A stretch of DNA of 64,000 bases from Streptomyces varsoviensis (GTDB lineage Bacteria > Actinomycetota > Actinomycetes > Streptomycetales > Streptomycetaceae): the NCBI RefSeq assembly GCF_000718635.1, contig NZ_JOBF01000008.1, positions 149,642-213,641 of the forward strand, written 5' to 3'. Under the pieces are notes generated by a model. It was not told the DNA's origin. It did not search any database and saw nothing but the letters and a program-made list of their open reading frames with translations. Made by a program: the position numbers and the translations under genes. Shown here piece after piece: positions 1-8,371 of the stretch (positions within the stretch are counted from its first letter, which is position 1; each line of letters starts with the position of its first letter).

Positions 1-338
1 CGGGCCTGTTCCGGGAGATGTCCGAGGTGACCGTCCGCGACCCGCTGCGCCAACCGGACTGGATCCGCGCCCTGCACGCCTCCGACCTGGGCACCCGCGC
101 CCCCGACCGGCCCGTGTACCTGTACCACGGGACGGCCGACCACCTGATCCCGTACGCGATCGGGGAGCGGCTGCGCGCGGACTGGTGCGCGCGGCGGGCC
201 ACGCTCGCGTGGCGGCCGATCCCGCTCGGCGAACACGTCATGGGCGCCATCGCCGGCTCCGTACCGGCCGCGGACTGGCTCGCCGACCGCTTCGCCGGCC
301 GGCCGCCCCGCGACGACTGCCGCTCCGGCGGCGCCTGA
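1..338 (+). CDS. Lipase / alpha-beta hydrolase, C-terminal part (5' end outside window)
   Basis: The reading frame is open from the window edge, so only about the last 110 residues are visible. They show the end of an alpha/beta-hydrolase fold: a strand and loop YLYHGTADHLIP, which carries the likely catalytic Asp, and about 50 residues later IPLGEHVMGA, which carries the likely catalytic His. This order and the length of the tail resemble the actinobacterial secretory lipase (LIP) family, which hydrolyses triacylglycerol-type esters outside the cell. The nucleophile and any signal peptide lie upstream of the window, so substrate and export cannot be judged. A strong hairpin follows 40 bp after the stop codon. 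Confidence 0.7.
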   Translation, partial: GLFREMSEVTVRDPLRQPDWIRALHASDLGTRAPDRPVYLYHGTADHLIPYAIGERLRADWCARRATLAWRPIPLGEHVMGAIAGSVPAADWLADRFAGRPPRDDCRSGGA

Positions 339-377
339 CCCGGCGACGGCCGCCGGGCCGCCCCGTGCCGCAGGGGA

Positions 378-416
378 GCCCCGTGCCACCTTCCCCCACA
401 GAAGGCGGCACGGGGC
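378..416 (+). terminator. Hairpin terminator after the lipase gene
   Basis: A perfect 10-bp stem (GCCCCGTGCC at 378-387 with GGCACGGGGC at 407-416) is extended inward by a further imperfect arm (CCTT/AAGG). It lies 40 bp after the lipase stop. There is no T-run, which is usual in high-GC actinomycetes. Confidence 0.7.
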
Positions 417-843
417 CGTTCATGGGCAGCGCCGACGGCATGCCCGGCGGGGCTTCCCGGCGGGGGCGTGGCGGAGCGGCGTGGTGGAGCAACGGATCGG
501 CGCGGTGCGGGTACGAGCGGATGCGCGTCGTGGGCCGCCGGCCGGATCGCTGTGAGCAGCTTCTCATCCCCGGCCCCGCGCCGCGGCGGCACCTCCCGTT
601 TCCTGGGCCGCCGCGGCCGGTTCGGTCCCCCGGCCCGCTCACGCGTAGCCGCCCTCCTACGTCCGTACGGCCCCGAGCCCGTACCGGCCGATACACCTGT
701 GCGCGTATGCCCCATACGCACGTACGGTCCTCACGCCCGTACGCCCCCTGCGTACCCGTGCGTACACGCAGCCGTTACGCGCGTACGGCCCCGGGCGCCG
801 GCAGCGCCGAGGGCCGTACGAGGATCGAGGATCGGAGGAGCGG
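417..843. other. Gene-free stretch rich in CGTACG-type hexamers
   Basis: No reading frame here looks like a protein. Positions 655-800 hold many copies of the palindromic core GTAC flanked by G/C (CGTACGG, CGTACGC, CCGTAC), spaced irregularly. The same word cluster recurs at 19200-19600, 38679-38745 and 43070-43190. I see no promoter that I could assign. Confidence 0.5.
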
Positions 844-2193
844 TCAGACCGCCGCGGGCTCCGGCTTCTTCGACCGGGGCTCGGCCGGCGCCGGGGCCTC
901 GGCCGGGACCTCGTCGTCCAGCGGGGAGGAGCCGGCCGCGTCGTACACCGCGCGGTCCAGGATCTTCTCGTGTGCCGAGACGACGATCGGGACGACGACC
1001 TGACCGGCGACGTTGGTGGCGGTGCGCATCATGTCGAGGATCGGGTCGATGGCGAGCAGCAGGCCGACCCCTTCGAGCGGCAGGCCCAGCGTCGAGAGGG
1101 TCAGCGTGAGCATGACGGTCGCGCCGGTGAGCCCGGCCGTGGCGGCGGAGCCGATGACCGAGACGAAGGCGATCAGCAGGTAGTCGCCGATGCCGAGGTG
1201 CATGTGGAAGATCTCGGCGACGAAGATCGCGGCGATGGCCGGGTAGATCGAGGCGCAGCCGTCCATCTTGGTGGTGGAGCCGAAGGGCACGGCGAAGGAC
1301 GCGTACTCCTTCGGGACGCCGAGCCGCTCGGTGACCTTCTGCGTCAGCGGCATGGTGCCGACCGAGGAGCGGGAGACGAACGCGAGCTGGATGGCGGGCC
1401 AGGCGCCCCGGAAGAACTGGATGGGGTTGACCTTGGCGACCAGGCCGAGGATGAGCGGGTAGACGCCGAAGAGGACGAGGGCGCAGCCGACGTAGATGTC
1501 GACGGTGAACGTCGCGTACTGGCCGAGCAGGTCCCAGCCGTACTGGTAGATGGCCTTGCCGATGAGGCCGACGGTGCCGAGCGGGGCGAGCCGGATGACC
1601 CACCACAGGGCCTTCTGGAGGAGTTCCAGGACGGAGCGGCTGATGGTGAGGATCGGCTCGGCCTTCTCGCCGAGCTTGAGGGCGGCGATGCCCGCGACGG
1701 CGGCCATGAAGACGATCTGCATGACCTGGAGCTGGGTGAACGGCGTGACGACGTCCTTCGGGACGATCCCGGTGAGGAAGTCCAGCCAGGACCCCGAGTG
1801 CTGGGGCTTGGCGCCGTCGGCGGCGGTCAGGCCGGTGCCGGAGCCGGGGTTGGTGAGCAGGCCGATGGCGAGGCCGATGACGACCGCGATCAGCGAGGTC
1901 ACCATGAACCAGATCAGGGTCCGGGTGGCGAGGCGGGCGGCGTTGCTGACGTTCCGCAGGTTGGTGATGGACACCAGGATCGCGAAGAAGACGAGCGGGG
2001 CGACGGCCAGCTTCAGGAGCTGGACGAAGATGCCGCCGATCTTGTCCAGGGTCGTCTGGAGCCAGGCGATGTCGCCGCTCTTCGCGGCCCAGCCGAGGAG
2101 GGCGCCGAGGACCAGGCCCAGCAGGATCTGGGCCCAGAACGGCACCTTGGGTATGTGGACGCGCGAGGACGACGTGTTCGTTGACGATGACAA
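844..2193 (-). CDS. Dicarboxylate/amino acid:cation symporter (DAACS/SDF family)
   Basis: The 449-residue membrane protein belongs to the GltP/DctA family, which imports glutamate, aspartate or C4-dicarboxylates together with protons or sodium. Visible family marks are the Ser-rich loop SRSSVGTMPLTQKV, the segment PFGSTTKMDGCAS, and the C-terminal substrate-binding helix ending in DPILDMMRTATNVAGQ. About eight hydrophobic segments are present. The start is TTG at 2193 with GGAGA six bases upstream. The C-terminal tail is Glu/Pro/Ala-rich and variable. It is monocistronic, and an inverted repeat lies about 255 bp upstream. Substrate preference cannot be read from the sequence. Confidence 0.9.
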   Translation of the reverse strand: MSSSTNTSSSRVHIPKVPFWAQILLGLVLGALLGWAAKSGDIAWLQTTLDKIGGIFVQLLKLAVAPLVFFAILVSITNLRNVSNAARLATRTLIWFMVTSLIAVVIGLAIGLLTNPGSGTGLTAADGAKPQHSGSWLDFLTGIVPKDVVTPFTQLQVMQIVFMAAVAGIAALKLGEKAEPILTISRSVLELLQKALWWVIRLAPLGTVGLIGKAIYQYGWDLLGQYATFTVDIYVGCALVLFGVYPLILGLVAKVNPIQFFRGAWPAIQLAFVSRSSVGTMPLTQKVTERLGVPKEYASFAVPFGSTTKMDGCASIYPAIAAIFVAEIFHMHLGIGDYLLIAFVSVIGSAATAGLTGATVMLTLTLSTLGLPLEGVGLLLAIDPILDMMRTATNVAGQVVVPIVVSAHEKILDRAVYDAAGSSPLDDEVPAEAPAPAEPRSKKPEPAAV

Positions 2194-2447
2194 CGGAATC
2201 TCCGGGGACAGACGGATGACAGGCGAGTGTCAGAAGAGGGAGGGCGTGCGGGCGCCAGGAGGTCCGTACGGGATCTCCGGCCGCCGCGGCGTGTCGGGCG
2301 AGGGCCCGGTCAGCGGCGGCGACAGGCCGCGGACATGCGGCGGCAAAGATCGATGTGCAGGCGCGCCACGAGCACGAGGCTCATGGGGGATCGGCGCGCG
2401 GCTGCTGTCTTCATGACGATCACATTAACACTCGAACTTTGAGGTGC

Positions 2448-2464
2448 CCAAAGAATATCTTTGG
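2448..2464. promoter_or_regulatory. Inverted repeat in the upstream region of the symporter
   Basis: CCAAAG-aatat-CTTTGG is a perfect 6-bp inverted repeat in an unusually AT-rich patch (2405-2470). It sits about 255 bp upstream of the symporter start and 60 bp before the terminator at 2528. It has the shape of a regulator site or of a leader element. The rest of 2194-2527 shows no gene. I do not recognise the binding factor. Confidence 0.4.
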
Positions 2465-2527
2465 TATCTCGCGTTACGGACGCCTCACCAAGGGACATCC
2501 GGGCCCGCCCAGGGGCGAAAACGACAG

Positions 2528-2563
2528 CGCCCCGCCGGGGAGCGGCTGCTCCCCGGCGGGGCG
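2528..2563 (-). terminator. Strong GC-rich hairpin terminator after the DUF4229 gene
   Basis: A perfect 16-bp stem (2528-2543 with 2548-2563) closes a four-base loop, GGCT. It lies about 55 bp beyond the DUF4229 stop on the minus strand. No U-tract follows. Confidence 0.85.
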
Positions 2564-2617
2564 GGCGGGTGCTGAGTGCCCGGTCGTGCGGTACCGAGCG
2601 TCCGGCCGGCTCGGGCG

Positions 2618-2908
2618 CTAGAGGACGTGGTCCTCCTGGGCCGCGTTGGCGGCCAGCGCCTCCTTCGCGCGGTCCACGCGGCCGACGATCTGCTCGGACA
2701 TGGCGTCCCGCTGCTTGCGCAGCAGCACGAAGCTCAGCGGCGCGGAGATGATGAGCGCGACCAGCACCATCCAGATCAGGTTGGAGCCGCGCACCGCGAG
2801 CGGAATGACGTGCACCGAGCAGAGCACCCAGACCACCGCGAAGCAGACGATGAGGAGGCCGATTCGCATACCGGTGTAGCGGAGCGAGGCGAACTTCTGG
2901 CTACTCAC
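2618..2908 (-). CDS. DUF4229 small membrane protein
   Basis: This is a 96-residue protein with two hydrophobic helices (about residues 16-36 and 43-63) followed by a charged tail beginning RKQRDAMSEQIVGRV. The layout matches the actinobacterial DUF4229 family, whose function is not known. It lies 140 bp downstream of mqnE on the same strand. I recall the same neighbourhood in other Streptomyces, which hints at, but does not prove, a link to quinone or membrane metabolism. The start is ATG with AGAAGG upstream. Confidence 0.8.
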   Translation of the reverse strand: MSSQKFASLRYTGMRIGLLIVCFAVVWVLCSVHVIPLAVRGSNLIWMVLVALIISAPLSFVLLRKQRDAMSEQIVGRVDRAKEALAANAAQEDHVL

Positions 2909-3048
2909 GGAGAGACCTTCTTCTCAACGACATCCGAAAGGGGCATCCTCCAGTCAAGCACGCCCCCGATTCGCTCAGGGAAGGGGGCGGCCCGGACGGG
3001 TGCCGGCCGCTGGAAAGGCGCGGCTCCGGCACGCGTCGGGGGCGCGGC

Positions 3049-4230
3049 TCAGACGCGCATCGGCTGGGGGGACTCGCGGCGGGCCGGGTCCGGGCCGTCG
3101 TACTCGCGGATGATCTCGTAGCGCGTGTTGCGCTCGACGGGCCGGAAGCCGGCGTCCCGGATCAGGTCGAGGAGATCGTCACGGGTCAGCTTGTTCGGCG
3201 TCCCGTAGTTGTCCGCGTCGTGCGTGATCTTGTACTCGACGACCGAGCCGTCCATGTCGTCCGCGCCGTGCTGGAGCGCGAGCTGCGCCGTCTGCACGCC
3301 GTGCATCACCCAGAAGACCTTGACGTGCGGGATGTTGTCGAACAGCAGCCGGGAGACCGCGAAGGTCTTCAGCGCCTCGGCGCCGGTCGCCATGGTCGTG
3401 CGCGCCTGGAGCCGGTTGCGGACCTTGCCGTCCTTCATGTCCACGAAGTCGTGCTGGTAGCGCAGCGGGATGAAGACCTGGAAGCCGCCCGTCTCGTCCT
3501 GCAGCTCGCGCAGGCGCAGCACGTGGTCGACGCGGTGCCGGGGCTCCTCGATGTGCCCGTAGAGCATCGTCGCCGGGGTCTTGAGGCCCTTCTGGTGGGC
3601 GAGGCGGTGGATGCGCGACCAGTCCTCCCAGTGGGTGTCGTGGTCGACGATGTGCTGCCGGACCTCCCACTCGAAGATCTCCGCGCCGCCGCCGGTCAGC
3701 GACTCCAGGCCGGCCTCGATCAGCTCGTCGAGGATCTCGGAGGCGGGCAGCCCGGAGATCTTCTCGAAGTGGTGGATCTCGGTGGCGGTGAACGCCTTGA
3801 GGGAGACGGTGTCGGGCAGCGCCTCCTTGAGGGCGCTGAGCGAGCGCGGGTAGTAGCGCCACGGCAGGGTCGGGTGCAGGCCGTTGACGATGTGCAGCTC
3901 GGTGAGGTTCTCGCCCTCCATCGCCTTGGCGAGGCGGACGGCCTCCTCGATGCGCATCGTGTACGCGTCCTTCTCCCCCGGCTTGCGCTGGAAGGAGCAG
4001 TACGCGCACGACGCCGTGCACACGTTGGTCATGTTGAGGTGGCGGTTGACGTTGAAGTGGACGACGTCGCCGTTCTTGCGGGTGCGCACCTCGTGGGCGA
4101 GGCCGCCCAGCCAGGCCAGGTCGTCGCTCTCGTAGAGCGCGATGCCGTCCTCGCGGGTCAGCCGCTCCCCGGACCGGACCTTGTCCTCCAGCTCGCGCTT
4201 GAGTCCCACATCCATGGTCGATGCAGTCAT
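3049..4230 (-). CDS. mqnE: Aminodeoxyfutalosine synthase (radical SAM), menaquinone futalosine pathway
   Basis: MqnE is a radical SAM enzyme that joins 3-[(1-carboxyvinyl)oxy]benzoate to the SAM-derived adenosyl radical to form aminodeoxyfutalosine, an early step of the futalosine route to menaquinone. The 393-residue protein has the [4Fe-4S] ligand motif CTASCAYC at residues 71-78, followed by the usual radical-SAM barrel, including ELHIVNGLHPTLPW and the GGGAEIFE segment. Length and motifs fit MqnE better than its paralogue MqnC. It is transcribed away from the AsnC-type regulator at 4320-4793, with only about 90 bp between them on the same strand. Later pathway genes follow at 5044-8284. 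Confidence 0.95.
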   Translation of the reverse strand: MTASTMDVGLKRELEDKVRSGERLTREDGIALYESDDLAWLGGLAHEVRTRKNGDVVHFNVNRHLNMTNVCTASCAYCSFQRKPGEKDAYTMRIEEAVRLAKAMEGENLTELHIVNGLHPTLPWRYYPRSLSALKEALPDTVSLKAFTATEIHHFEKISGLPASEILDELIEAGLESLTGGGAEIFEWEVRQHIVDHDTHWEDWSRIHRLAHQKGLKTPATMLYGHIEEPRHRVDHVLRLRELQDETGGFQVFIPLRYQHDFVDMKDGKVRNRLQARTTMATGAEALKTFAVSRLLFDNIPHVKVFWVMHGVQTAQLALQHGADDMDGSVVEYKITHDADNYGTPNKLTRDDLLDLIRDAGFRPVERNTRYEIIREYDGPDPARRESPQPMRV

Positions 4231-4319
4231 CCGGTCGCCTCCACTACGTGTGTTCCTGTGTCCGCTTCGCCTTCGGGCCTCTGTCCGTTATCGCCGTACG
4301 GGCCGCGTCGAGCCTACGC

Positions 4320-4793
4320 CTAGGCCTCCTCGGGCAGCTCCCCGACCCGGTTCTCCCACTTCGTGGAGAGCACGATCGTGGTGCGCGTCCGCGAGACGCC
4401 CCGGGTGCCGGAGAGTCTGCGGATGGTGCGCTCCAGGCCGTCCACGTCGCCGACCCGCGCCTTGAGCATGTACGAGTCGTCGCCCGCGATGAACCAGCAG
4501 TCCTCGATCTCCGGCAGGTCGCGCAGCCGCCGCGCCACGTCCTCGTGGTCGGCGGCGTCGGAGAGCGAGATGCCGATGAGGGCGGTCACGCCGAGGCCGA
4601 GCGAGGCGGAGTCGACCGTCGCGCGGTATCCGGTGATCACGCCGGCCGCCTCCAGGCGGTTGATCCGGTCGGTGACGCTCGGCCCCGAGAGGCCCACCAG
4701 CCGGCCCAGCTCCGCGTACGAGGCCCGTCCGTTCTCCCGCAGAGCCTGGATGAGCTGCCTATCCACCGCGTCCATGCGCCTGACACCTTCCAT
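4320..4793 (-). CDS. Lrp/AsnC family transcriptional regulator
   Basis: This 157-residue protein has an N-terminal winged HTH (about residues 5-60, with LIQALRENGRASYAELG and SGPSVTDRINRLEAAG). A RAM-type effector-binding domain follows (about 75-145), containing IEDCWFIAGDDSYMLKARV. Such proteins are local or global regulators that respond to amino acids or other small molecules. It is co-oriented with and upstream of mqnE, and divergent from the 47-residue peptide gene. The shared upstream region carries an 8-bp inverted repeat that could be its own operator. Control of menaquinone genes is an inference from position only. Confidence 0.92.
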   Translation of the reverse strand: MEGVRRMDAVDRQLIQALRENGRASYAELGRLVGLSGPSVTDRINRLEAAGVITGYRATVDSASLGLGVTALIGISLSDAADHEDVARRLRDLPEIEDCWFIAGDDSYMLKARVGDVDGLERTIRRLSGTRGVSRTRTTIVLSTKWENRVGELPEEA

Positions 4794-4810
4794 TAATCAG
4801 CGAACTCGCA

Positions 4811-4858
4811 GTTTTGCATGTAGAATCTAAGGCGTACAGGGCAGATGCCCTGCAAAAC
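4811..4858. promoter_or_regulatory. Inverted repeats between AsnC-type regulator and small ORF (possible operator)
   Basis: GTTTTGCA (4811-4818) and TGCAAAAC (4851-4858) are perfect inverted copies 32 bp apart. Inside the right part is a 6-bp hairpin, CAGGGC-agat-GCCCTG (4837-4852). Long, spaced dyads between a divergent AsnC/Lrp gene and its neighbour are typical of autoregulation in that family, so this is a plausible operator. Confidence 0.45.
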
Positions 4859-4894
4859 CGTCACACGATCACAGAAGATCTAGGAGTGTGTCCC

Positions 4895-5038
4895 GTGTAC
4901 ACGATCGAGATGGCCTACGCCCGGATGCGTGAGCTTCAGGACGAGGCCAAGCGTTCGCGTGTTCACCAGCCCACCGCTCCCGCCGCCCGCCGCGCCGGAA
5001 CGATGTTCCGCACCGCGCGCGCCAAGAAGCGCTGAGCC
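4895..5038 (+). CDS. Small basic protein, 47 residues, unknown function
   Basis: Reading from GTG at 4895 gives MYTIEMAYARMRELQDEA followed by a basic, Ala/Arg-rich tail ending RARAKKR. The start is supported by AGGAG at 4882-4886, eight bases upstream. Upstream in-frame codons lack a comparable site. The first half should form an amphipathic helix and the second half is strongly positive, so nucleic acid or membrane contact is possible, but I recognise no named family. It is divergent from the AsnC-type regulator and runs almost into the 3' end of the UbiX-like gene, with only a few bases between the convergent stops. Confidence 0.75.
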
Positions 5039-5043
5039 TGCTA

Positions 5044-5724
5044 CTAACCCTCACGAGAGCCGCCACCCAGCTCTCCCTCCCACCGGCGGTACAGCCGATG
5101 CGGCACCCCTGCCGCGTCCAGCACCCGCCCCGCGACGAAGTCCACCAGATCCTGGATGTGCGTCGCCCCCGCGTAAAACGCCGGAGAGGCGGGCAGCACC
5201 ACGGCGCCCGCCTCGTCCAGTGCCACCAAGTGCTTCAGCGTCTGGCCGTTCAGCGGCGTCTCGCGCACCGCGACCACCAGCGGCCGCCGCTCCTTGAGCG
5301 TCACGCTCGCCGCCCGCTGGAGCAGATCCTTCGAGAGTCCCAGCGCGACCCCCGCCACGGAGGCCGTCGACGCGGGCACGATCAGCATCCCCTGTACGGG
5401 GTACGAGCCCGACGACGGCCCCGCGGCCAGGTCCCCGGCCGGCCAGTACCGCACCCCCGACACATCCACGTCGAAGACGCCCGGCTTGCCGTCCGCGCCC
5501 CGGGCCAGCCACGCCGCCAGGTCCTCGCGCCAGTGCGCGTCCCGGAAACTGATGCCCGTCTCGTCCAGCAGGGTCAGCCGTGACGCCCGGCTGACCACCA
5601 GGTCCACGTCCTCGCCCGCGCTCAGCAGCGCGCGCAGCACCGCGGCGGCGTACGGCGTCCCGGAGGCCCCGGAGACCCCCACCAGCCACGGGCGACGTGC
5701 TCTTGTGTGTTCGTGCGGTTCCAC
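5044..5724 (-). CDS. UbiX-like flavin prenyltransferase (menaquinone pathway)
   Basis: Flavin prenyltransferases of the UbiX family attach dimethylallyl phosphate to FMN, giving the prenylated cofactor needed by UbiD-type decarboxylases. The 226-residue protein has the FMN-binding start GVSGASGTPYA at about residues 16-26, a central SSGSYPVQGMLIVPAST segment, and ALDEAGAVVLPASPAFY near the end. It is the last gene of a three-gene unit with the UbiD-like gene and mqnP. The obvious inference is that it supplies cofactor to the decarboxylase at 6827. Names such as mqnM are used for this position in Streptomyces, but I leave the symbol empty. Confidence 0.9.
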   Translation of the reverse strand: MEPHEHTRARRPWLVGVSGASGTPYAAAVLRALLSAGEDVDLVVSRASRLTLLDETGISFRDAHWREDLAAWLARGADGKPGVFDVDVSGVRYWPAGDLAAGPSSGSYPVQGMLIVPASTASVAGVALGLSKDLLQRAASVTLKERRPLVVAVRETPLNGQTLKHLVALDEAGAVVLPASPAFYAGATHIQDLVDFVAGRVLDAAGVPHRLYRRWEGELGGGSREG

Positions 5725-5826
5725 GACCCGAGCCTATCCGCCCGCCGCCCGCCCGCTCCCTCGGCCGACGGGCGGGGGCCGGCCGCCCCGGTGCGGAGCA
5801 CCGCCGGCCCTCGGTCCGCCGGCCCC

Positions 5827-6747
5827 TCAGACCGTCAGCCCCCGCACCAGCAGGTCGAGCAGCACGCACACGAACAGCGAGATCCCGATGAAGCTGTTGG
5901 TCTGGAAGAACGCCCGGTTCAGCCGGGACAGGTCGTGCGGCTTGACGATCGTGTGCTCGTAGCAGAACGCCGCCGCGACGATCACCAGGCCGATCCAGAA
6001 GAACACCCCGGCGTCCGTGGCCAGCCCGAACCACACCAGCAGCGCCGTGGTCAGCACATGGCAGACCCGCGCCCCGTACAGCGCGGCCGGGACGCCGTAC
6101 CGGGCCGGGGTCGACTTCACCCCGTGCGCCCGGTCCGCCTCCACGTCCTGCGAGCCGAAGATCAGGTCGAAGCCGCCGATCCAGATGCCGACCGCGAGGC
6201 CGAGGATCACCGCCTCCCACGACCACGACCCGGTGACCGCGAGCCACGCGCCGACCGGGCCCATCGCCTGGGCCAGGCCCAGGATCGCGTGCGGGAAGTT
6301 GGTGAACCGCTTCCCGTACGGATAGACCACCATCGGCACCACGGCGATCGGCGCGAGCGCCAGGCACAGCGGGTTCAGCGCCGCCGCCGCGCCCAGGAAC
6401 ACCACGACCGCGATCAGCGCGCCGGTCCACGCGGACCGCACCGACACCGCGCCGGTCACCAGCTCGCGGCCGGCCGTGCGCGGATTGCGGGCGTCGATCT
6501 CGCGGTCGATGATCCGATTGCAGGCCATCGCGAAGGTGCGCAGCCCCACCATGGCGACGGTCACCAGGAGCAGCCGCCCCCAGTGGATCTCCCCGTCCAG
6601 CCGGTACATCGCGGTGAGCGTGGCGATGTACGCGAAGGGCAGCGCGAAGACGGAGTGCTCGATCATCACGAGCCGCAGGAACGCCCGTACCTTGCCGCTG
6701 GGCTGCGTGGGCCCCGGCCCCAGTACGCCTTCGGCGGCCGACATCAC
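5827..6747 (-). CDS. mqnP: UbiA-family prenyltransferase MqnP (menaquinone biosynthesis)
   Basis: MqnP is an integral membrane prenyltransferase that attaches the polyprenyl side chain to the naphthoate ring in the futalosine menaquinone pathway. The 306-residue sequence contains both Asp-rich motifs of the UbiA family: NRIIDREID at about residues 77-85 and DLIFGSQDVEADRAHG at about 194-209. These bind the Mg-diphosphate of the prenyl donor. Seven to nine hydrophobic helices are visible. It lies between the UbiD-like and UbiX-like genes on the same strand, with gaps of about 80 and 100 bp, consistent with one operon. Annotation as 4-hydroxybenzoate polyprenyltransferase would be a generic name for the same fold. 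Confidence 0.92.
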   Translation of the reverse strand: MMSAAEGVLGPGPTQPSGKVRAFLRLVMIEHSVFALPFAYIATLTAMYRLDGEIHWGRLLLVTVAMVGLRTFAMACNRIIDREIDARNPRTAGRELVTGAVSVRSAWTGALIAVVVFLGAAAALNPLCLALAPIAVVPMVVYPYGKRFTNFPHAILGLAQAMGPVGAWLAVTGSWSWEAVILGLAVGIWIGGFDLIFGSQDVEADRAHGVKSTPARYGVPAALYGARVCHVLTTALLVWFGLATDAGVFFWIGLVIVAAAFCYEHTIVKPHDLSRLNRAFFQTNSFIGISLFVCVLLDLLVRGLTV

Positions 6748-6826
6748 TGCCCGTACTCCGGTGCGTCCCCGCGCGGCCGGGAATGCCCCGGCTCCGCGCT
6801 CTCCTCCGCGGTCATGGACTGAGCTG

Positions 6827-8284
6827 TCACAGCCCGTACTCCTTCCAACGCTTCGTCACCCTTTCGGCGACCTCGGGGTCCGACTCGACCATCCGCGGCC
6901 AGCCGCCGTCGCGCGTGTACCCCTCCTCGGGCCACTTCGCCGTCGCGTCGATGCCCGCCTTGCCGCCCCAGAACTGCTGGTACGAGGCGTGGTCGAGGTG
7001 GTCGACCGGGCCCTCGACGACGGTCAGGTCGCGCCCGTAGTCCGTGTTCCCCAGCGCCCGCCAGGCGACCTCGTGCAGATCGTGGACGTCGCAGTCGGCG
7101 TCCACGACCACGATCAGCTTGGTGAGCGACATCATGTGCGCGCCCCAGATCGCGTGCATGACCTTCTGCGCGTGCTTGGGGTAGCGCTTGTCGATCGCGA
7201 CGATCGCGCAGTTGTGGAAGCCGCCCGACTCCGGCAGGTGGTAGTCGACGATGTCCGGCACGATGATCTTCAGCAGCGGCAGGAAGAACCGCTCGGTGGC
7301 CCGGCCGAGCGGGCCGTCCTCCGTCGGCGGCCGGCCCACCACGATCGACTGGAGCAGCGGGCGCCTGCGCATCGTGACGCAGTCGATGGTCAGCGCGGGG
7401 AACGGCTCCTGCGGCGTGTAGAAGCCGGTGTGGTCGCCGAACGGCCCCTCCGGCAGCATCTCGCCCGGCTCCAGCCACCCCTCGATGACCACCTCGGCCT
7501 GCGCCGGGACCTGGAGCGGAACGGTCTTGCAGTCGACCATCTCGATCCGCTTGCCCTGCACGAACCCCGCGAACAGGTACTCGTCGATATCGCCGGGGAG
7601 CGGCGCGGTCGAGGCGTACGTCACGGCGGGCGGCGCCCCGAAGGCGATCGCGACCGGCAGCCGCTCCCCGCGCCGAGCCGCCACCTGGTAGTGGTTGCGG
7701 CTGTCCTTGTGGATCTGCCAGTGCATACCGATGGTGCGCTTGTCGTGGCGCTGGAGGCGGTAGAGGCCCAGATTGCGCACGCCCGTCTCGGGGTGCTTGG
7801 TGTGCGTGAGCCCCAGGTTGAAGAAGGAACCGCCGTCCTCGGGCCACGTGAACAGCGCCGGCAGCCTCTCCAGGTCGACGTCGTCGCCCCTGAGCACCAC
7901 TTCCTGTACGGGCGCGGCCTCGCCCTTCACCTTCTTCGGCGGTACGTGCGCCATGTTCGCGAGCTTCCCGAACGCCTCGCGCACCCCGACGAAGCCCTGC
8001 GGCAGCTCGGGCCTCAGCAGCCCGCCGATCCGGTCGCTGATCTCGTCGTACGACTTCAGCCCGAGCGCCTTCAGGAGCCGGCGGTCGGTCCCGAAGACGT
8101 TCATGGCCAGCGGCATCGCCGCGCCCTTCACGTTCTCGAAGAGCAGCGCCGGGCCGCCCGCCTTGTTCACCCGGTCGACGATCTCCCCGACCTCCAGATA
8201 GGGGTCGACTTCCGCCTTGACGCGCTTGAGATCGCCGTCACGCTCAAGGGCTCTCAGGAATGAGCGAAGATCGTCATAAGCCAT
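6827..8284 (-). CDS. UbiD-like decarboxylase, menaquinone biosynthesis
   Basis: This 485-residue protein belongs to the UbiD family of prenylated-FMN-dependent decarboxylases. It probably removes the ring carboxylate after prenylation in the futalosine pathway. Family marks include NVFGTDRRLLKALG near residue 70, GMHWQIHKDSRNHY, EVVIEGWLEPGEMLPEGPFG, and TIDCVTMRRRPLLQ. The start is taken at ATG 8284 (MAYDDLRSF). A TTG five codons upstream is also in frame but has no better ribosome site. It heads the unit followed by mqnP and the UbiX-like gene. The pairing of UbiD with UbiX in one operon supports the assignment. Confidence 0.92.
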   Translation of the reverse strand: MAYDDLRSFLRALERDGDLKRVKAEVDPYLEVGEIVDRVNKAGGPALLFENVKGAAMPLAMNVFGTDRRLLKALGLKSYDEISDRIGGLLRPELPQGFVGVREAFGKLANMAHVPPKKVKGEAAPVQEVVLRGDDVDLERLPALFTWPEDGGSFFNLGLTHTKHPETGVRNLGLYRLQRHDKRTIGMHWQIHKDSRNHYQVAARRGERLPVAIAFGAPPAVTYASTAPLPGDIDEYLFAGFVQGKRIEMVDCKTVPLQVPAQAEVVIEGWLEPGEMLPEGPFGDHTGFYTPQEPFPALTIDCVTMRRRPLLQSIVVGRPPTEDGPLGRATERFFLPLLKIIVPDIVDYHLPESGGFHNCAIVAIDKRYPKHAQKVMHAIWGAHMMSLTKLIVVVDADCDVHDLHEVAWRALGNTDYGRDLTVVEGPVDHLDHASYQQFWGGKAGIDATAKWPEEGYTRDGGWPRMVESDPEVAERVTKRWKEYGL

Positions 8285-8371
8285 GCCATCAAGTATCAAG
8301 CACGCACTACCCTGGTCCCGTCACGGGGGCCGCCGGGCGGCCCGTTCCTTACCTCCGGGGGGCTCTCCACC

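Noticed and set aside
844..2193. Long plus-strand reading frame (Asp/Glu/Gly/Arg-rich) opposite the symporter
   Set aside because: It is the mirror frame of a well-conserved membrane protein. Its composition is biased and it has no recognisable domain.
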